Shown here in pieces: positions 45,939 through 54,934 of a stretch of DNA of 64,000 nt. The translations under genes and the position numbers were made by a program. The notes beneath the pieces were generated by a model. That model was not told where the DNA came from and did no database searches. It saw nothing but the letters and a program-made list of their open reading frames with translations. This DNA comes from Erythrobacter sp. (GTDB lineage: Bacteria; Pseudomonadota; Alphaproteobacteria; Sphingomonadales; Sphingomonadaceae): contig CP073261.1 in assembly GCA_019739335.1 (NCBI GenBank), positions 3,090,001 to 3,154,000 on the forward strand, in the 5' to 3' direction. Each line of letters opens with the position of its first letter. Position 1 is the first letter of the stretch.

Positions 45939-46703
45939 TCAACTCAGCATCGCCATGCCGCCGTTCACGTGCAGCGTCTGCCCCGTGACATAACCCGCCT
46001 CGCGCGAGGCGAGATAGGCCACTGCCGCGCCGACATCCTCGCCCTCGCCCATCTTCGCCATCGGGATGCGCGCGTTGATCGCGCCCTTCTGCTTTTCGTC
46101 CAGCGCCTCGGTCATCGCCGAACGGATGAAACCGGGAGCGACGCAGTTGACGGTGATGTTGCGGCTGGCGACTTCCTGCGCGAGGCTCTTGGACATTCCG
46201 ACCAGCCCGGCCTTGGCCGCGCAGTAATTCATCTGCCCCGGATTGCCCGTGGCGCCAACCACGCTGGTGATCGAGATAATCCGCCCGAACCGCGCCTTCA
46301 TCATCGGCCGCACGCTGGCGCGCATCAGCCGGAAGGCGGCTTCGAGATTGATGCGGATCACCTCGTCCCACTCCTCGTCCTTCATCCGCATGGCGAGATT
46401 GTCGCGAGTGATCCCGGCGTTGTTGATCAGGATGTCGATGCCACCGAGCGTATCGACGGCGGCGGGGACCAGTTCCTCAACCTGGGTGCGATCCGAAAGG
46501 TTGCAGGTGATCTCGACGTGGCCGTCATGATCGTGGTGCGCGAATTCGGCGTTCAGCTCCTCGCGGAAGGACCTGAGCTTGCTGCCGTTCGACCCTGACA
46601 AAGCCAGCCGCGCGCCCTGCGCCGCGAGCGCGCGGGCAATCGCCGACCCAATCCCGCCGCTGGCGCCGGTGACGAGGGCATTCATTCCGGTGAGTGAGAA
46701 CAT
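45939..46703 (-). CDS. fabG: 3-oxoacyl-ACP reductase FabG
   Basis: A 254-residue SDR of the FabG group: TGASGGIGSAIARAL, NNAGITRDNLAMRMKDEEWDEVI, the catalytic ITSVVG serine, NYCAAKAG with the Tyr-Lys pair and the C-terminal GQTLHVNGGMAML. It reduces 3-oxoacyl-ACP in fatty-acid synthesis. fabD is upstream, separated by the beta-propeller gene, and no acpP follows. Length and motifs are standard. Confidence 0.94.
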   Translation of the reverse strand: MFSLTGMNALVTGASGGIGSAIARALAAQGARLALSGSNGSKLRSFREELNAEFAHHDHDGHVEITCNLSDRTQVEELVPAAVDTLGGIDILINNAGITRDNLAMRMKDEEWDEVIRINLEAAFRLMRASVRPMMKARFGRIISITSVVGATGNPGQMNYCAAKAGLVGMSKSLAQEVASRNITVNCVAPGFIRSAMTEALDEKQKGAINARIPMAKMGEGEDVGAAVAYLASREAGYVTGQTLHVNGGMAMLS

Positions 46704-46773
46704 GGCGCACGATTCCTGCTGCTTAGGTTATACCCGCCTGTTGCGCGCCCTAGCTCTCGGGTCAACCGTCTAG

Positions 46774-48735
46774 CTATTCTCGCCTCGACGCCCTCGGCGT
46801 GAAGTTCGTCCGTCGCACTTCGCGGATGGCCCCATCCTCGATCCGGCCCTCCACCAACTCGTAACCCAGCAGCGCAAAGATCCGTTCGCGCAGGAAGATC
46901 GGGCGGGCGTTGCCGTACCAGTCGACGCAGGAGGCGATGCAGTTGTCGCTCACCCCGGACTTGGCGCGGCTGACCAGGTCGCCTGCGGGATTGAATTCCC
47001 GGTTGTCGCGGCGGAGGAAGAAGATCGCCGAGGCGTTGCCGAGGAATTCCCCCCCCGTCCCCGTCCGTGTGCGGCTGACCGGCAAGCCGAGCGTGCCCGA
47101 AACCCCCCCTGGCGACCCCGGATCGGCGCGGTAGAAGAAGGCCTGGCTGCGCACTTCGCCCTCGCTGGCGGCGGGCAGCATATAGACATCCTCCACGCGG
47201 GCCTGCCGTACGAGCGAAACTGCCGAGAAGCCCAATGCATTCCCGCTGCCCGGTCCGATGGCAATGGCATCGGAACCCATCACGTCGATCCGCGTCACCC
47301 CGTGCTCCAACTCCACCCGCTGCGCCGCGCGGCCATCGACCGGGGCGGCATAGAAGAACCGCGCGTCACTGGCATTGCCGTAATTGCTTGCCGCATAGAG
47401 CAGGTAATCGCCGACAAAGCGGTTCTGGAACTGGTAGCCAGCCACCGGCGGCAATTCGCGCAGTGCCGCCATCGGCATCCGCTCGGAGCCATCGGTGAAG
47501 GCCCCCAGCGGCACGGTGAGCAGGCCGAGATCGCCGCCGGAGAATTCGCTTCCCCACATGGCATCGCCCTGCCCTTCGCCGCGCAGGACAACCCGCAGGA
47601 CATTATCGGCAGCGTCCTCGGTGAAAGAGAACTGGTCGATCGGCCCTCCGGAGACCGGCACCGAACCGGGCCGCGATCCGTCGAGCGGCAGGCGATAGAG
47701 CTGGCCGTCGGCCTCTCCTCCTGCGTAGCTGATCGCCGAAGTCCACAGATAGACCGCGCGCGGGGAGACGTAGAATACCCGGCTCCAGCTTCCGAGCACG
47801 GCAGTGGCATCGCACTGGAGTTCTTCGGCGGAGAGATCGCAGCGCGTCACCGCGTGCGCCATCGGGAGGTAGAACTTCCCGCGCCGTGCGGGCTGGGTGA
47901 CGAATACGTCCTCCGGCTCAACCAGATCGACCACTTCGCCCCCCGGCCCACCGCGCCTCAGCGCGGGCATGGTGGCGCGCCAGTTGTTCCATTGCAGCGA
48001 GACGGGGGCGTAGAAGATCAGCTCGTCGCCGATCATCCGGCTGGCGTAATTGCTGGACGAATAGTAATCGCCCGAACGCAGGTAATGCGTGTCGCGATAG
48101 GTCAGGCTGCCGTCACGCCCCAGTCGGAAGCGGTTGATCTCGGTGCCGAAATCGCCGTAGCTGTACCCGACCACGATCACCTGATCGCCGCGCACCAGCA
48201 TTTCGTCGTACCAGGTGTTGGATGCATTCTGCGCACCCGGCGGGAAGGCATTGATCGCTGCCACCGGTTCCAGCGCATTGCCGCCGTGGCGCACGGTGAA
48301 AATCCGCCCGCGCCGCAGGATGACGAGATAGTCCCCCGCATCCTTGACGATCGCGCCTTCGTCCACGCCCGCTTCCTGGGTGTTGGTGATCTGTTCGCCG
48401 GAGACAGGTTCGGGAGAACGGGCGCTCTCCATCGCCATACTCGGCATGGCCGCTGGCGGAGGAGGAGGCGGAGGAGGCGCGGGAACTGCCATCGGAGTGC
48501 CGGTGACCATGATTTCCGACTCGTCCGATGCATAGGCATGGTCATACTGTCGCCCCGCCAGTTCCTGCATCTGGGCGGCAAAGGCTTCAAGCGCCTCCTC
48601 GCTTTCGAAGGCGTAGAGCCCTTCCTCAGGCTCCCCGGCATTCTGCGCACCGACCGACTGCACGCCGACAAAGGCCAGGCAGGCTCCGGCAAGGCTGGCC
48701 GGGACAAGAATCGACATCCGGAGCGGCAGTTTCAT
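46774..48735 (-). CDS. Secreted beta-propeller-domain protein (PF09826-like)
   Basis: A 653-residue protein with a signal peptide (MKLPLRMSILVPASLAGACLAFVGVQSVGAQ) and a proline-rich linker around residues 83-95. The segment TNTQEAGVDEGAIVKDAGDYLVIL is the start signature of the PF09826 beta-propeller family, and repeats such as RRGRIFTVRHGG and LIFYAPVSLQWNN follow. Role is not known; it may bind or process envelope polymers. It sits between fabD and fabG, with 75-base and 70-base gaps, on the same strand. An ESEIMVTGT segment before the linker resembles a TonB box but is not shown to act so. Confidence 0.8.
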   Translation of the reverse strand: MKLPLRMSILVPASLAGACLAFVGVQSVGAQNAGEPEEGLYAFESEEALEAFAAQMQELAGRQYDHAYASDESEIMVTGTPMAVPAPPPPPPPPAAMPSMAMESARSPEPVSGEQITNTQEAGVDEGAIVKDAGDYLVILRRGRIFTVRHGGNALEPVAAINAFPPGAQNASNTWYDEMLVRGDQVIVVGYSYGDFGTEINRFRLGRDGSLTYRDTHYLRSGDYYSSSNYASRMIGDELIFYAPVSLQWNNWRATMPALRRGGPGGEVVDLVEPEDVFVTQPARRGKFYLPMAHAVTRCDLSAEELQCDATAVLGSWSRVFYVSPRAVYLWTSAISYAGGEADGQLYRLPLDGSRPGSVPVSGGPIDQFSFTEDAADNVLRVVLRGEGQGDAMWGSEFSGGDLGLLTVPLGAFTDGSERMPMAALRELPPVAGYQFQNRFVGDYLLYAASNYGNASDARFFYAAPVDGRAAQRVELEHGVTRIDVMGSDAIAIGPGSGNALGFSAVSLVRQARVEDVYMLPAASEGEVRSQAFFYRADPGSPGGVSGTLGLPVSRTRTGTGGEFLGNASAIFFLRRDNREFNPAGDLVSRAKSGVSDNCIASCVDWYGNARPIFLRERIFALLGYELVEGRIEDGAIREVRRTNFTPRASRRE

Positions 48736-48810
48736 CGCATTCCCCCATTTTGATGTAATACTGTTACATCACCCTCTGCACCTGAACGCAATATGTATGC
48801 GGAGCCGCGC

Positions 48811-49764
48811 TCAGATCAGCCCTGCCAGCGCGTCGATATCGTCCATCCCTACCACGCTCGTCACCGTGGCATCGGGCGCGATCTTGCGGATCATCGGGCC
48901 GAGCACTTTGCCGCCCAGTTCGACGAAGTGCGTGATCCCGGCCTCGTGCATCGCCAGCACGGACTCGCGCCAGCGCACCCGTCCGGTGATCTGTTCGACC
49001 AGCAGTCGCCGCTGCTCTTCCGGATCGGTGACTGCGGCGGCGGTGACATTGGCGTAAACCGGCAGGCGGAACGCACCGGGCGGCGTCGTTTCCAGCGCGC
49101 CAGCCATCCGCAGAGCGGCAGGCTGCATCAGCGAACAGTGGAACGGCGCCGATACGGGAAGTTTAATCGCCCGTTTGATGCCGTGCTCCTTGGCCAACTC
49201 CACCGCCCGATCGATGGCAGATAGATGGCCGGACAGCACCACCTGCCCCGGATCGTTGTCATTGGCGACTTCGCAAACGCTCGCTTGCGCTCCCGGAAGG
49301 GGGCCCTGCGCCGCCGCATCGGCCAGCGCCTGCGCCTTTTCCAGATCAGCCCCCAGTAGCGCGCACATGCCGCCCACGCCGATGGGCACTGCATCCTGCA
49401 TGGCGATCCCGCGAATGCGTAGCAGCTTGGCGGTGTCAGTGAGACTGAACGCGCCCACGGCAGCGAGCGCGGAATACTCCCCGAGCGAATGCCCTGCCAC
49501 CGCCTCGCCCTTCTCCGCCAGCGCAATTCCACCTGCTTCCAGCACCCGCGCCACGGCGAGAGCATTGGCCATGATCGCCGGCTGGGCATTGGTGGTCATG
49601 GTCAGTTCGCTTTCCGGCCCCTCCTGCATCAGAGCGAACAGCTTCTGCTTCAGCGCCTCGTCCACTTCGCCGAACACCTCGCGCGCAACTGAACTGGCCT
49701 CGGCCAGCTCCGCGCCCATGCCGACTTTCTGGCTGCCCTGTCCGGGGAAAACGAATGCGATCAT
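48811..49764 (-). CDS. fabD: Malonyl-CoA:ACP transacylase FabD
   Basis: A 317-residue FabD: FPGQGSQKVGMG near the start, the nucleophile Ser93 in GHSLGEYSAL, the arginine region LLRIRGIAMQDAVP, and PVSAPFHCSLM with the catalytic histidine. It loads malonate on ACP for fatty-acid elongation. It overlaps the upstream LD-carboxypeptidase gene by 4 bases (ATGA), so they are coupled. Confidence 0.96.
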   Translation of the reverse strand: MIAFVFPGQGSQKVGMGAELAEASSVAREVFGEVDEALKQKLFALMQEGPESELTMTTNAQPAIMANALAVARVLEAGGIALAEKGEAVAGHSLGEYSALAAVGAFSLTDTAKLLRIRGIAMQDAVPIGVGGMCALLGADLEKAQALADAAAQGPLPGAQASVCEVANDNDPGQVVLSGHLSAIDRAVELAKEHGIKRAIKLPVSAPFHCSLMQPAALRMAGALETTPPGAFRLPVYANVTAAAVTDPEEQRRLLVEQITGRVRWRESVLAMHEAGITHFVELGGKVLGPMIRKIAPDATVTSVVGMDDIDALAGLI

Positions 49765-50588
49765 GTGTAGTCCTCTTGAATGGTTCGTCCGAATGGGACG
49801 ATGGCGTTGTCCGCATCATGGCCGATATCGGCGCGGCCGAGATAGGGTATGCCCGTTTTGGTGCACCAGTAACGGGTGATGTCTTCTTCTGTGGAACCGA
49901 AGGGACGATCGTTCTCCGGCACGTCGGACACACGACCCAGACGGATACCCGTCGCGCCTCTCAGGTGCTGGGTGACGTGGAAAAACAGCCGGTCCACCGC
50001 ATACAGATGCTCGGCCACTTCCTCCACCAGCACGACATGGCCGGTGAGATCGGGCATCAGTTCGGTGCCCGCGAGCATGGCCAGCGTCATCAGGTTGAAG
50101 GCGACCGTGGGCCGTTCGTCCAGTCCTGATTCCAGCAGTACCGGCTGACCGGACAGATAGCTCAGCACGCGGCGGGCGGCATCCTCGCCGCCCTCGCGGC
50201 GCACATCCCCGGCGAGCGGCCCGTGAACGGGCCTGCCGATCCCGTGCCGGTAGAGCGCGCCGAGCAACATTCCGGCGTCTGAGTATCCAAGATAGGTCTT
50301 ACCCTGCGCATGTTCGCCCAGCCCGGCAATAGCATCCGCAGCGATCCGGCAAGCGCCATAACCACCCATGGCGAACCATACCGCATCGACCTGCGGATCG
50401 TTGGCGACTTCGAGGAAGGCCGCCAGCCGCGTGGCGTCATCGCCCGCGAAATGGCCGGCCTCTGCGAAGCACTGCGGGTGGAATGCCAGCTCAACCTGCG
50501 GAAAATCCGCCGCCGCCAGCGCCAGCACGGCATCGGCGCGGTCATGGCGGATCGGCTTGCCGGGGCAGACGAGAGCGATGCGGGTCAT
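49761..50588 (-). CDS. LD-carboxypeptidase (S66 family)
   Basis: A 275-residue S66 peptidase that removes the terminal D-alanine from muropeptide tetrapeptides in peptidoglycan recycling. The catalytic serine (residue 103) is in GYSDAGMLLGAL, the glutamate in VLVEEVAEHLYAVDR, and the histidine in DIGHDADNAIVPFG. No signal peptide, so cytoplasmic. A Mur ligase gene diverges on the other side of the 262-base spacer, which gives a recycling theme. It is shorter than some LdcA (about 300 aa), but complete. Confidence 0.87.
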   Translation of the reverse strand: MTRIALVCPGKPIRHDRADAVLALAAADFPQVELAFHPQCFAEAGHFAGDDATRLAAFLEVANDPQVDAVWFAMGGYGACRIAADAIAGLGEHAQGKTYLGYSDAGMLLGALYRHGIGRPVHGPLAGDVRREGGEDAARRVLSYLSGQPVLLESGLDERPTVAFNLMTLAMLAGTELMPDLTGHVVLVEEVAEHLYAVDRLFFHVTQHLRGATGIRLGRVSDVPENDRPFGSTEEDITRYWCTKTGIPYLGRADIGHDADNAIVPFGRTIQEDYT

Positions 50589-50661
50589 GCGGTGGCCTTA
50601 GCTTCGAACGGCGGTGGCGCGAAGGCGGCAATTGCGCTTTTGCGCAGGGGAGTGATGGATG

Positions 50662-50795
50662 CACGCGGAGACGCAGAGACGCGGAGGGGCATGGCCGCGC
50701 CGAAGGCGCTGTAAAGAATTACACTCACAGAGCGCATAATGGAACAAGCGCCTTCGGCGCGATTGCACTCCTCCGCGTCCCCGCGTCTCCGCGTG
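50662..50795. repeat. Nested inverted-repeat element
   Basis: A 134-bp palindromic element. The outer arms (50662-50687 and 50770-50795) are 26 bases with two mismatches, rich in GACGC/GCGTC; an inner perfect 15-bp pair (50696-50710 and 50747-50761) is separated by 36 bases. It lies between the divergent LD-carboxypeptidase and Mur ligase genes. It resembles intergenic palindromes common in this order, and may regulate or insulate the two promoters. Confidence 0.7.
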
Positions 50796-50850
50796 ATCAA
50801 ATCTTCACCCCAGAGGTGACGAACACCATTCCCATGGCTATCGCGCAACC

Positions 50851-52266
50851 ATGACCGAAGCGAACCTAACAAAACCCTATTTCTTCTGCGGCATCGGCGG
50901 ATCGGGGATGCTGCCGCTCGCGCAGATCGTGAACGGGCTCGGCGGCCAAGTCGCCGGTTCGGACCGCAGTTTCGACCAGAGCCGCACGCCGGAGAAATTC
51001 GCCGCGATGCAGGCGCAGGGGTTCCACCTGTTCCCGCAGGACGGCAGCGGGATCACCTCGCCCGAGCAGATCCTCGTCGCCAGCGCCGCCATCGAGGATA
51101 CGGTACCCGAAGTCGCCAAGGCGCGCGAATTGGGCTGCGAACGTCTCACCCGTGCCGAACTGCTCGCCCGCCTGTTCAACGCCGCGCCCTGTTCGCTGGC
51201 CGTGGGCGGGACGAGCGGCAAGAGCACCACCACCGCGATGCTCGGCTGGATCATGCACGCCGCAGGCCGCGCGCCGACGGTGATGAACGGCGCGGTGATG
51301 AAGAACTTCGTTACGCCCGAACACCCCTTCGCCAGCGCCGTCGTGGGCGATGGCAGTACCTTCGTTTCCGAAGTCGACGAAAGCGACGGCTCGATCACGC
51401 TGTACCGTCCCAGCGTGGCGCTGCTGCTCAATGTCAGCCTCGATCACAAGAGTATGGACGAATTGCGCGGGCTGTTCGGCGATTTTCTCGGCGCGGCAGG
51501 ACGCGGGGTAGTGAATGCCGACAATCTGGAGGCATTCCGGCTGGTTGCAAAGGCCAGGGAGCCGCTGACCTTCGGGATCGACAACAGCTGCGCCGCGCTG
51601 GGCGTGGCAGACGGCAGCATGGCCGATGGACCGACCCAACAGGCGGCCTTGGTGGTGGATCGCCGCGACGGCTCCGAACACCCGCTGCGGCTCGCCATGC
51701 CGGGGCGGCACAACCTGTCGAACGCGCTCGCCGCGATTGCCGCCGCCAATGCAGCCGGAGTGCCGGTGGCGGAGGCCGTCGCCGCGCTCGCCGATTTCAA
51801 GGGCCTCGTCCGCAGGTTCGACATTATCGGCACTTCGGCCAGCGGCGTGACAGTGATCGATGATTTCGGCCACAACCCGGAAAAGGCCCGCGCCACCCTG
51901 CGCACCTTGAAGAGCCATCCGGGCCGCGTGATCGCTTTCTTCCAACCGCACGGCTACGGCCCGCTGCGGCAGATGGGTGCCGAACTGGCGGAGACTTTCG
52001 CGGGCGAACTCGGCCCCGAAGACCTGACGATCCTGTGCGATCCGGTCTATTTCGGCGGCACGGTGGACCGGACCGAAGGCAGCGAGCGGATCGTGGACCT
52101 GATCGCCAAGGCAGGAGGCCGTGCGCTCCACATCAACACTCGCGAAGGCTGCGGCGATTTCATTGTCGCCAACGCGAAGCCAGGAGACCGTGTGGTGATA
52201 ATGGGCGCGCGGGATGATACTCTCACCACCTTCGCCGAAAGCCTTTTGCAACGATTGCAGGGCTAA
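50851..52266 (+). CDS. Mur ligase family protein (MurC/Mpl-like, atypical)
   Basis: A 471-residue ATP-dependent ligase of the Mur family. The N-terminal Rossmann part starts YFFCGIGGSGMLPLA, resembling MurC; the P-loop is GTSGKSTTTAML in place of the common GTHGKTTT. The central lobe has VSEVDESDGSITLYRPSVALLLNVSLDHKSMDEL and AMPGRHNLSNALAAIAAA, and the C-terminal domain has VIDDFGHNPEKARATLRTL. It adds an amino acid or peptide to a UDP-muramyl acceptor. Opposite an LD-carboxypeptidase it is probably a recycling enzyme (Mpl-like), not the essential MurC, but I cannot settle this by eye. Confidence 0.78.
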   Translation: MTEANLTKPYFFCGIGGSGMLPLAQIVNGLGGQVAGSDRSFDQSRTPEKFAAMQAQGFHLFPQDGSGITSPEQILVASAAIEDTVPEVAKARELGCERLTRAELLARLFNAAPCSLAVGGTSGKSTTTAMLGWIMHAAGRAPTVMNGAVMKNFVTPEHPFASAVVGDGSTFVSEVDESDGSITLYRPSVALLLNVSLDHKSMDELRGLFGDFLGAAGRGVVNADNLEAFRLVAKAREPLTFGIDNSCAALGVADGSMADGPTQQAALVVDRRDGSEHPLRLAMPGRHNLSNALAAIAAANAAGVPVAEAVAALADFKGLVRRFDIIGTSASGVTVIDDFGHNPEKARATLRTLKSHPGRVIAFFQPHGYGPLRQMGAELAETFAGELGPEDLTILCDPVYFGGTVDRTEGSERIVDLIAKAGGRALHINTREGCGDFIVANAKPGDRVVIMGARDDTLTTFAESLLQRLQG

Positions 52267-52309
52267 AGTTCCTCCCCAACACCGCGAAGCACGGGGAGCA
52301 GCGCCAGCA

Positions 52310-52609
52310 ATGCAGAAGAATTATCGCGCGGGCGGGGTCGGGTTGTTCGATGCCCTGCCCGGCACTTATCTCGTTTCCGCCTATTTCGACGATAACCAGG
52401 TCGATGTGGTCACCTGCAACGTGCTCGGCTGGCAGGTCGGCAATGACCGGCGGCTTACCCCGCTGTGCCTCGATGTACGCGCGGCGGATGACGAGGTGTG
52501 GTTCGTCGCCCATCCCGATGGCCGGGTGGAAAGCTCCGACGGGATGAGCTGGCCAACGCGGGACGCCTGGATCGCCGAGCAGCGCCGAAATTACCGCGCG
52601 GCGGCCTGA
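52310..52609 (+). CDS. Conserved hypothetical protein
   Basis: A 99-residue cytoplasmic protein: MQKNYRAGGVGLFDALPGTYLVSAYFDDNQVDVVTCNVLGWQV, ending WIAEQRRNYRAAA. GGGGAGCAG stands about 13 bases before the ATG. It has no known domain; tryptophan and aspartate are frequent. It is 43 bases after the Mur ligase gene and converges on the DUF808 gene. Confidence 0.65.
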   Translation: MQKNYRAGGVGLFDALPGTYLVSAYFDDNQVDVVTCNVLGWQVGNDRRLTPLCLDVRAADDEVWFVAHPDGRVESSDGMSWPTRDAWIAEQRRNYRAAA

Positions 52610-52624
52610 TCCCTTTGGCGCGTC

Positions 52625-53581
52625 CTAGTACGCTGCTTCTTCGGTGTGCCCCAACCCGAGCACATTGTGCAGCACGAACACGATAATCGCACCCAGCACT
52701 AGCCCGACGATTGCGGACAGCCCGGCGAATGTCAGCCAGCCGAGTACACCGCCCAGCCCCCCGGCAACCACTTCCACCCAATGCTGCGCCTGATGGATCG
52801 CCGCTTCGGGGAACAGTATTCCCAACTCGTGCAGGCCGTGAATCACGATCCCGCCGCCTACCCACAGCATCGCTACAGTGCCCACCAGCGATAGAATTGT
52901 CAGCAGGTGCGGCATGGCATTGACGAGCATTCGCCCGAACTTGCGCCCCGCTTGTGTCATCGCCTCTTTCGCCAGATGGAGGCCCACATCGTCCATCTTT
53001 ACGATCAGCGCCACCGCTCCATAAACCACCACAGTAATGATGATCCCGACCAAGCCCAGCACGCCTGCACGCACCAGCAGGGTTTCAGCTGCAACCTCGC
53101 TCAGGGTGATCGCCATGATTTCGCCGGACAGGATCAGGTCGGTGCGGATCGCGCCGCTAACGCGCTTCTTCTCGAACTCAACCGGGTCTTCGATCGGGCT
53201 TTCCAGGTTCTCCCCGTGCTTGGCCCCGCCAAGCTTCTCCAGCACTTTTTCCGCGCCTTCGTAACACAGGAATCCGCCGCCCAGCATCAGGATCGGAATG
53301 ATCGCCCACGGGAGGAACTCGCTCAGCAGCAGGGCCGCAGGCAGCAGGATGACGAGCTTGTTGAAGAAGCTACCCTTGGCGATCTTCCAGATGATCGGCA
53401 ACTCGCGCTTCGGAGATAGCCCGGTGACATAGCTAGGGGTCACAGCCGCATCGTCGATCACCACACCCGCGGTCTTGGACCCGGCACGCCCGGCGGCGGC
53501 GGCTATGTCATCCACGCTGGCGGAGGCCGCGCGGGCGATGATGGATACGTCGTCGAGAAGCGCGGCGAGGCCACTGGGCAT
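52625..53581 (-). CDS. DUF808 inner-membrane protein (YedI-like)
   Basis: A 318-residue protein of the DUF808 family. MPSGLAALLDDVSIIARAASASVDDIAAAAGRAGSKTAGVVIDDAAVTPSYVTG is the family N-terminus and six to seven membrane helices follow (for instance about 70-105, 165-195, 220-245, 270-310). GGAGAATTCC precedes the ATG. Role unknown. It is monocistronic; its stop is 16 bases from the convergent gene. Confidence 0.88.
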   Translation of the reverse strand: MPSGLAALLDDVSIIARAASASVDDIAAAAGRAGSKTAGVVIDDAAVTPSYVTGLSPKRELPIIWKIAKGSFFNKLVILLPAALLLSEFLPWAIIPILMLGGGFLCYEGAEKVLEKLGGAKHGENLESPIEDPVEFEKKRVSGAIRTDLILSGEIMAITLSEVAAETLLVRAGVLGLVGIIITVVVYGAVALIVKMDDVGLHLAKEAMTQAGRKFGRMLVNAMPHLLTILSLVGTVAMLWVGGGIVIHGLHELGILFPEAAIHQAQHWVEVVAGGLGGVLGWLTFAGLSAIVGLVLGAIIVFVLHNVLGLGHTEEAAY

Positions 53582-53654
53582 GGAATTCTCCGATCGGGAA
53601 AGGTCGCTGGCAAGCTCTGCTAACGCACGGTGCGCCTGTCCAGTGCCTGCGATT

Positions 53655-54146
53655 CTATTGCACCCGAAAAATCGCAATCCGTACGGCCGGGACGGGATGA
53701 TCCTGCGCCAGTTCCAGCCGCCCGACAAAGGCATTGCGGCCCAGCCACGCGAACTCCCCTAGCGGCGGTTCGAATTGCGGGTTGGTGTAGATCGGTCCCG
53801 GCGCTTCGCCAGCGGCAGGCGGGCAGATCGTTGCACGGTTGAGCACGTTGATCACCACCCCGTCCGTGGTCTCGATGAAATAATCCGCTTCCAGTTCAGT
53901 GCAGCCGTCGGTGCGGGTGAGTTGCCAGTCCCACGCGCCCGGTCGGATCGTGCCGGAAATCCGCTCGCCCTCCACCGTCCCACCGGTAATCGGAATGATC
54001 CGTCGCGGCCCGCGCCCGGTGAGGCCGAGGTCCTCCATCGGTCCGAGTTCGGCGGTAATGGTGAAGACATGCTCGAGCACCGGTGCCTCCTGCGCCATGG
54101 TGGGCGCGGCGATGAACATGGCAGTGGCGGCTAAGGCAATTCGCAT
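53655..54146 (-). CDS. DUF3237 secreted protein
   Basis: A 163-residue protein with a signal peptide (MRIALAATAMFIAAPTMAQ). LEHVFTITAELGPMEDLGLTGRGPRRIIPITGGTVEGERISGTIRPGAWDWQLTRTDG fits the DUF3237 family, which has a small beta-barrel, and WLGRNAFVGRLELAQD is near the C-terminus. Start at 54146 has GAGGGG upstream. Function unknown, with binding or hydrolase roles proposed for relatives. It diverges from rpsF. Confidence 0.82.
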   Translation of the reverse strand: MRIALAATAMFIAAPTMAQEAPVLEHVFTITAELGPMEDLGLTGRGPRRIIPITGGTVEGERISGTIRPGAWDWQLTRTDGCTELEADYFIETTDGVVINVLNRATICPPAAGEAPGPIYTNPQFEPPLGEFAWLGRNAFVGRLELAQDHPVPAVRIAIFRVQ

Positions 54147-54331
54147 TTCAGTTCCCCTCTCAGCCTCGTGCCATACCACGCTTGCATTCCACGCCAATCC
54201 CGCTATGTGCCCGGCTTCCGCGTCGCTGGGACTGAAGGCCAACATTGCGGAAATCAAGAAAGCCGGAGGGGCGCGTACGGAATTCGCCGTGCCAATGCCA
54301 GCGATCGGCATGAAATGAAAGGAAGCGCAGC

Positions 54332-54697
54332 ATGGCTCTTTACGAGCACGTGTTCCTCGCGCGTCAGGATCTGAGCCAGGCTCAGGTTGACGCGCTTGCT
54401 GCCGGCGCCACGGAAATCGTGGAAAGCATGGGCGGCAAGGTCGTGAAGACCGAAACCTGGGGCCTCAAGTCCCTCACCTACAAGATCGACCGCAACCGCA
54501 AGGCGCATTTCGTGATGCTCAACATCGACGGGCCTGGCACGCTGGTGGCCGAGCTCGAGCGCCAGAACCGCATCAACGAAGACATCATCCGCTGGCTCAC
54601 CGTCTCGGTAGACGAGCACGAGGAAGGCCCCTCTGTGATGATGCGCAAGAACGACCGCGACAAGAAGCGCCGGTCCGAACGTGAGGAGCGTTTCTGA
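54332..54697 (+). CDS. rpsF: Ribosomal protein bS6
   Basis: A 121-residue S6 with the family start [22 protein letters not shown], the RNA-binding [28 protein letters not shown] and a basic C-terminal tail. It binds 16S rRNA with S18. AGGAAGCGCAGC is the ribosome site. It leads the rpsF-rpsR-rplI operon. Confidence 0.97.
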   Translation: MALYEHVFLARQDLSQAQVDALAAGATEIVESMGGKVVKTETWGLKSLTYKIDRNRKAHFVMLNIDGPGTLVAELERQNRINEDIIRWLTVSVDEHEEGPSVMMRKNDRDKKRRSEREERF

Positions 54698-54921
54698 TGG
54701 CCCGTCCTTTCCACCGTCGTCGCAAATCCTGCCCGTTCGCGGCCAAGGATGCACCTGCCATAGATTACAAGGACACGCGCCTGCTGCAGGGCTTCATGTC
54801 CGAACGTGGCAAGATCGTGCCGAGCCGCATCACCGCCGTTTCCGGCAAGAAGCAGCGCGAGCTGGCCAAGGCGATCAAGCGCGCCCGCCACCTGGGCCTG
54901 CTGCCCTATGTCGTGAAGTGA
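54697..54921 (+). CDS. rpsR: Ribosomal protein bS18
   Basis: A 74-residue S18: [31 protein letters not shown], with [33 protein letters not shown], the family core. Its ATG overlaps the rpsF stop (TGATGG), so the S6-S18 pair is coupled. Length is normal. Confidence 0.97.
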   Translation: MARPFHRRRKSCPFAAKDAPAIDYKDTRLLQGFMSERGKIVPSRITAVSGKKQRELAKAIKRARHLGLLPYVVK

Positions 54922-54934
54922 GGGGAGCATAACC

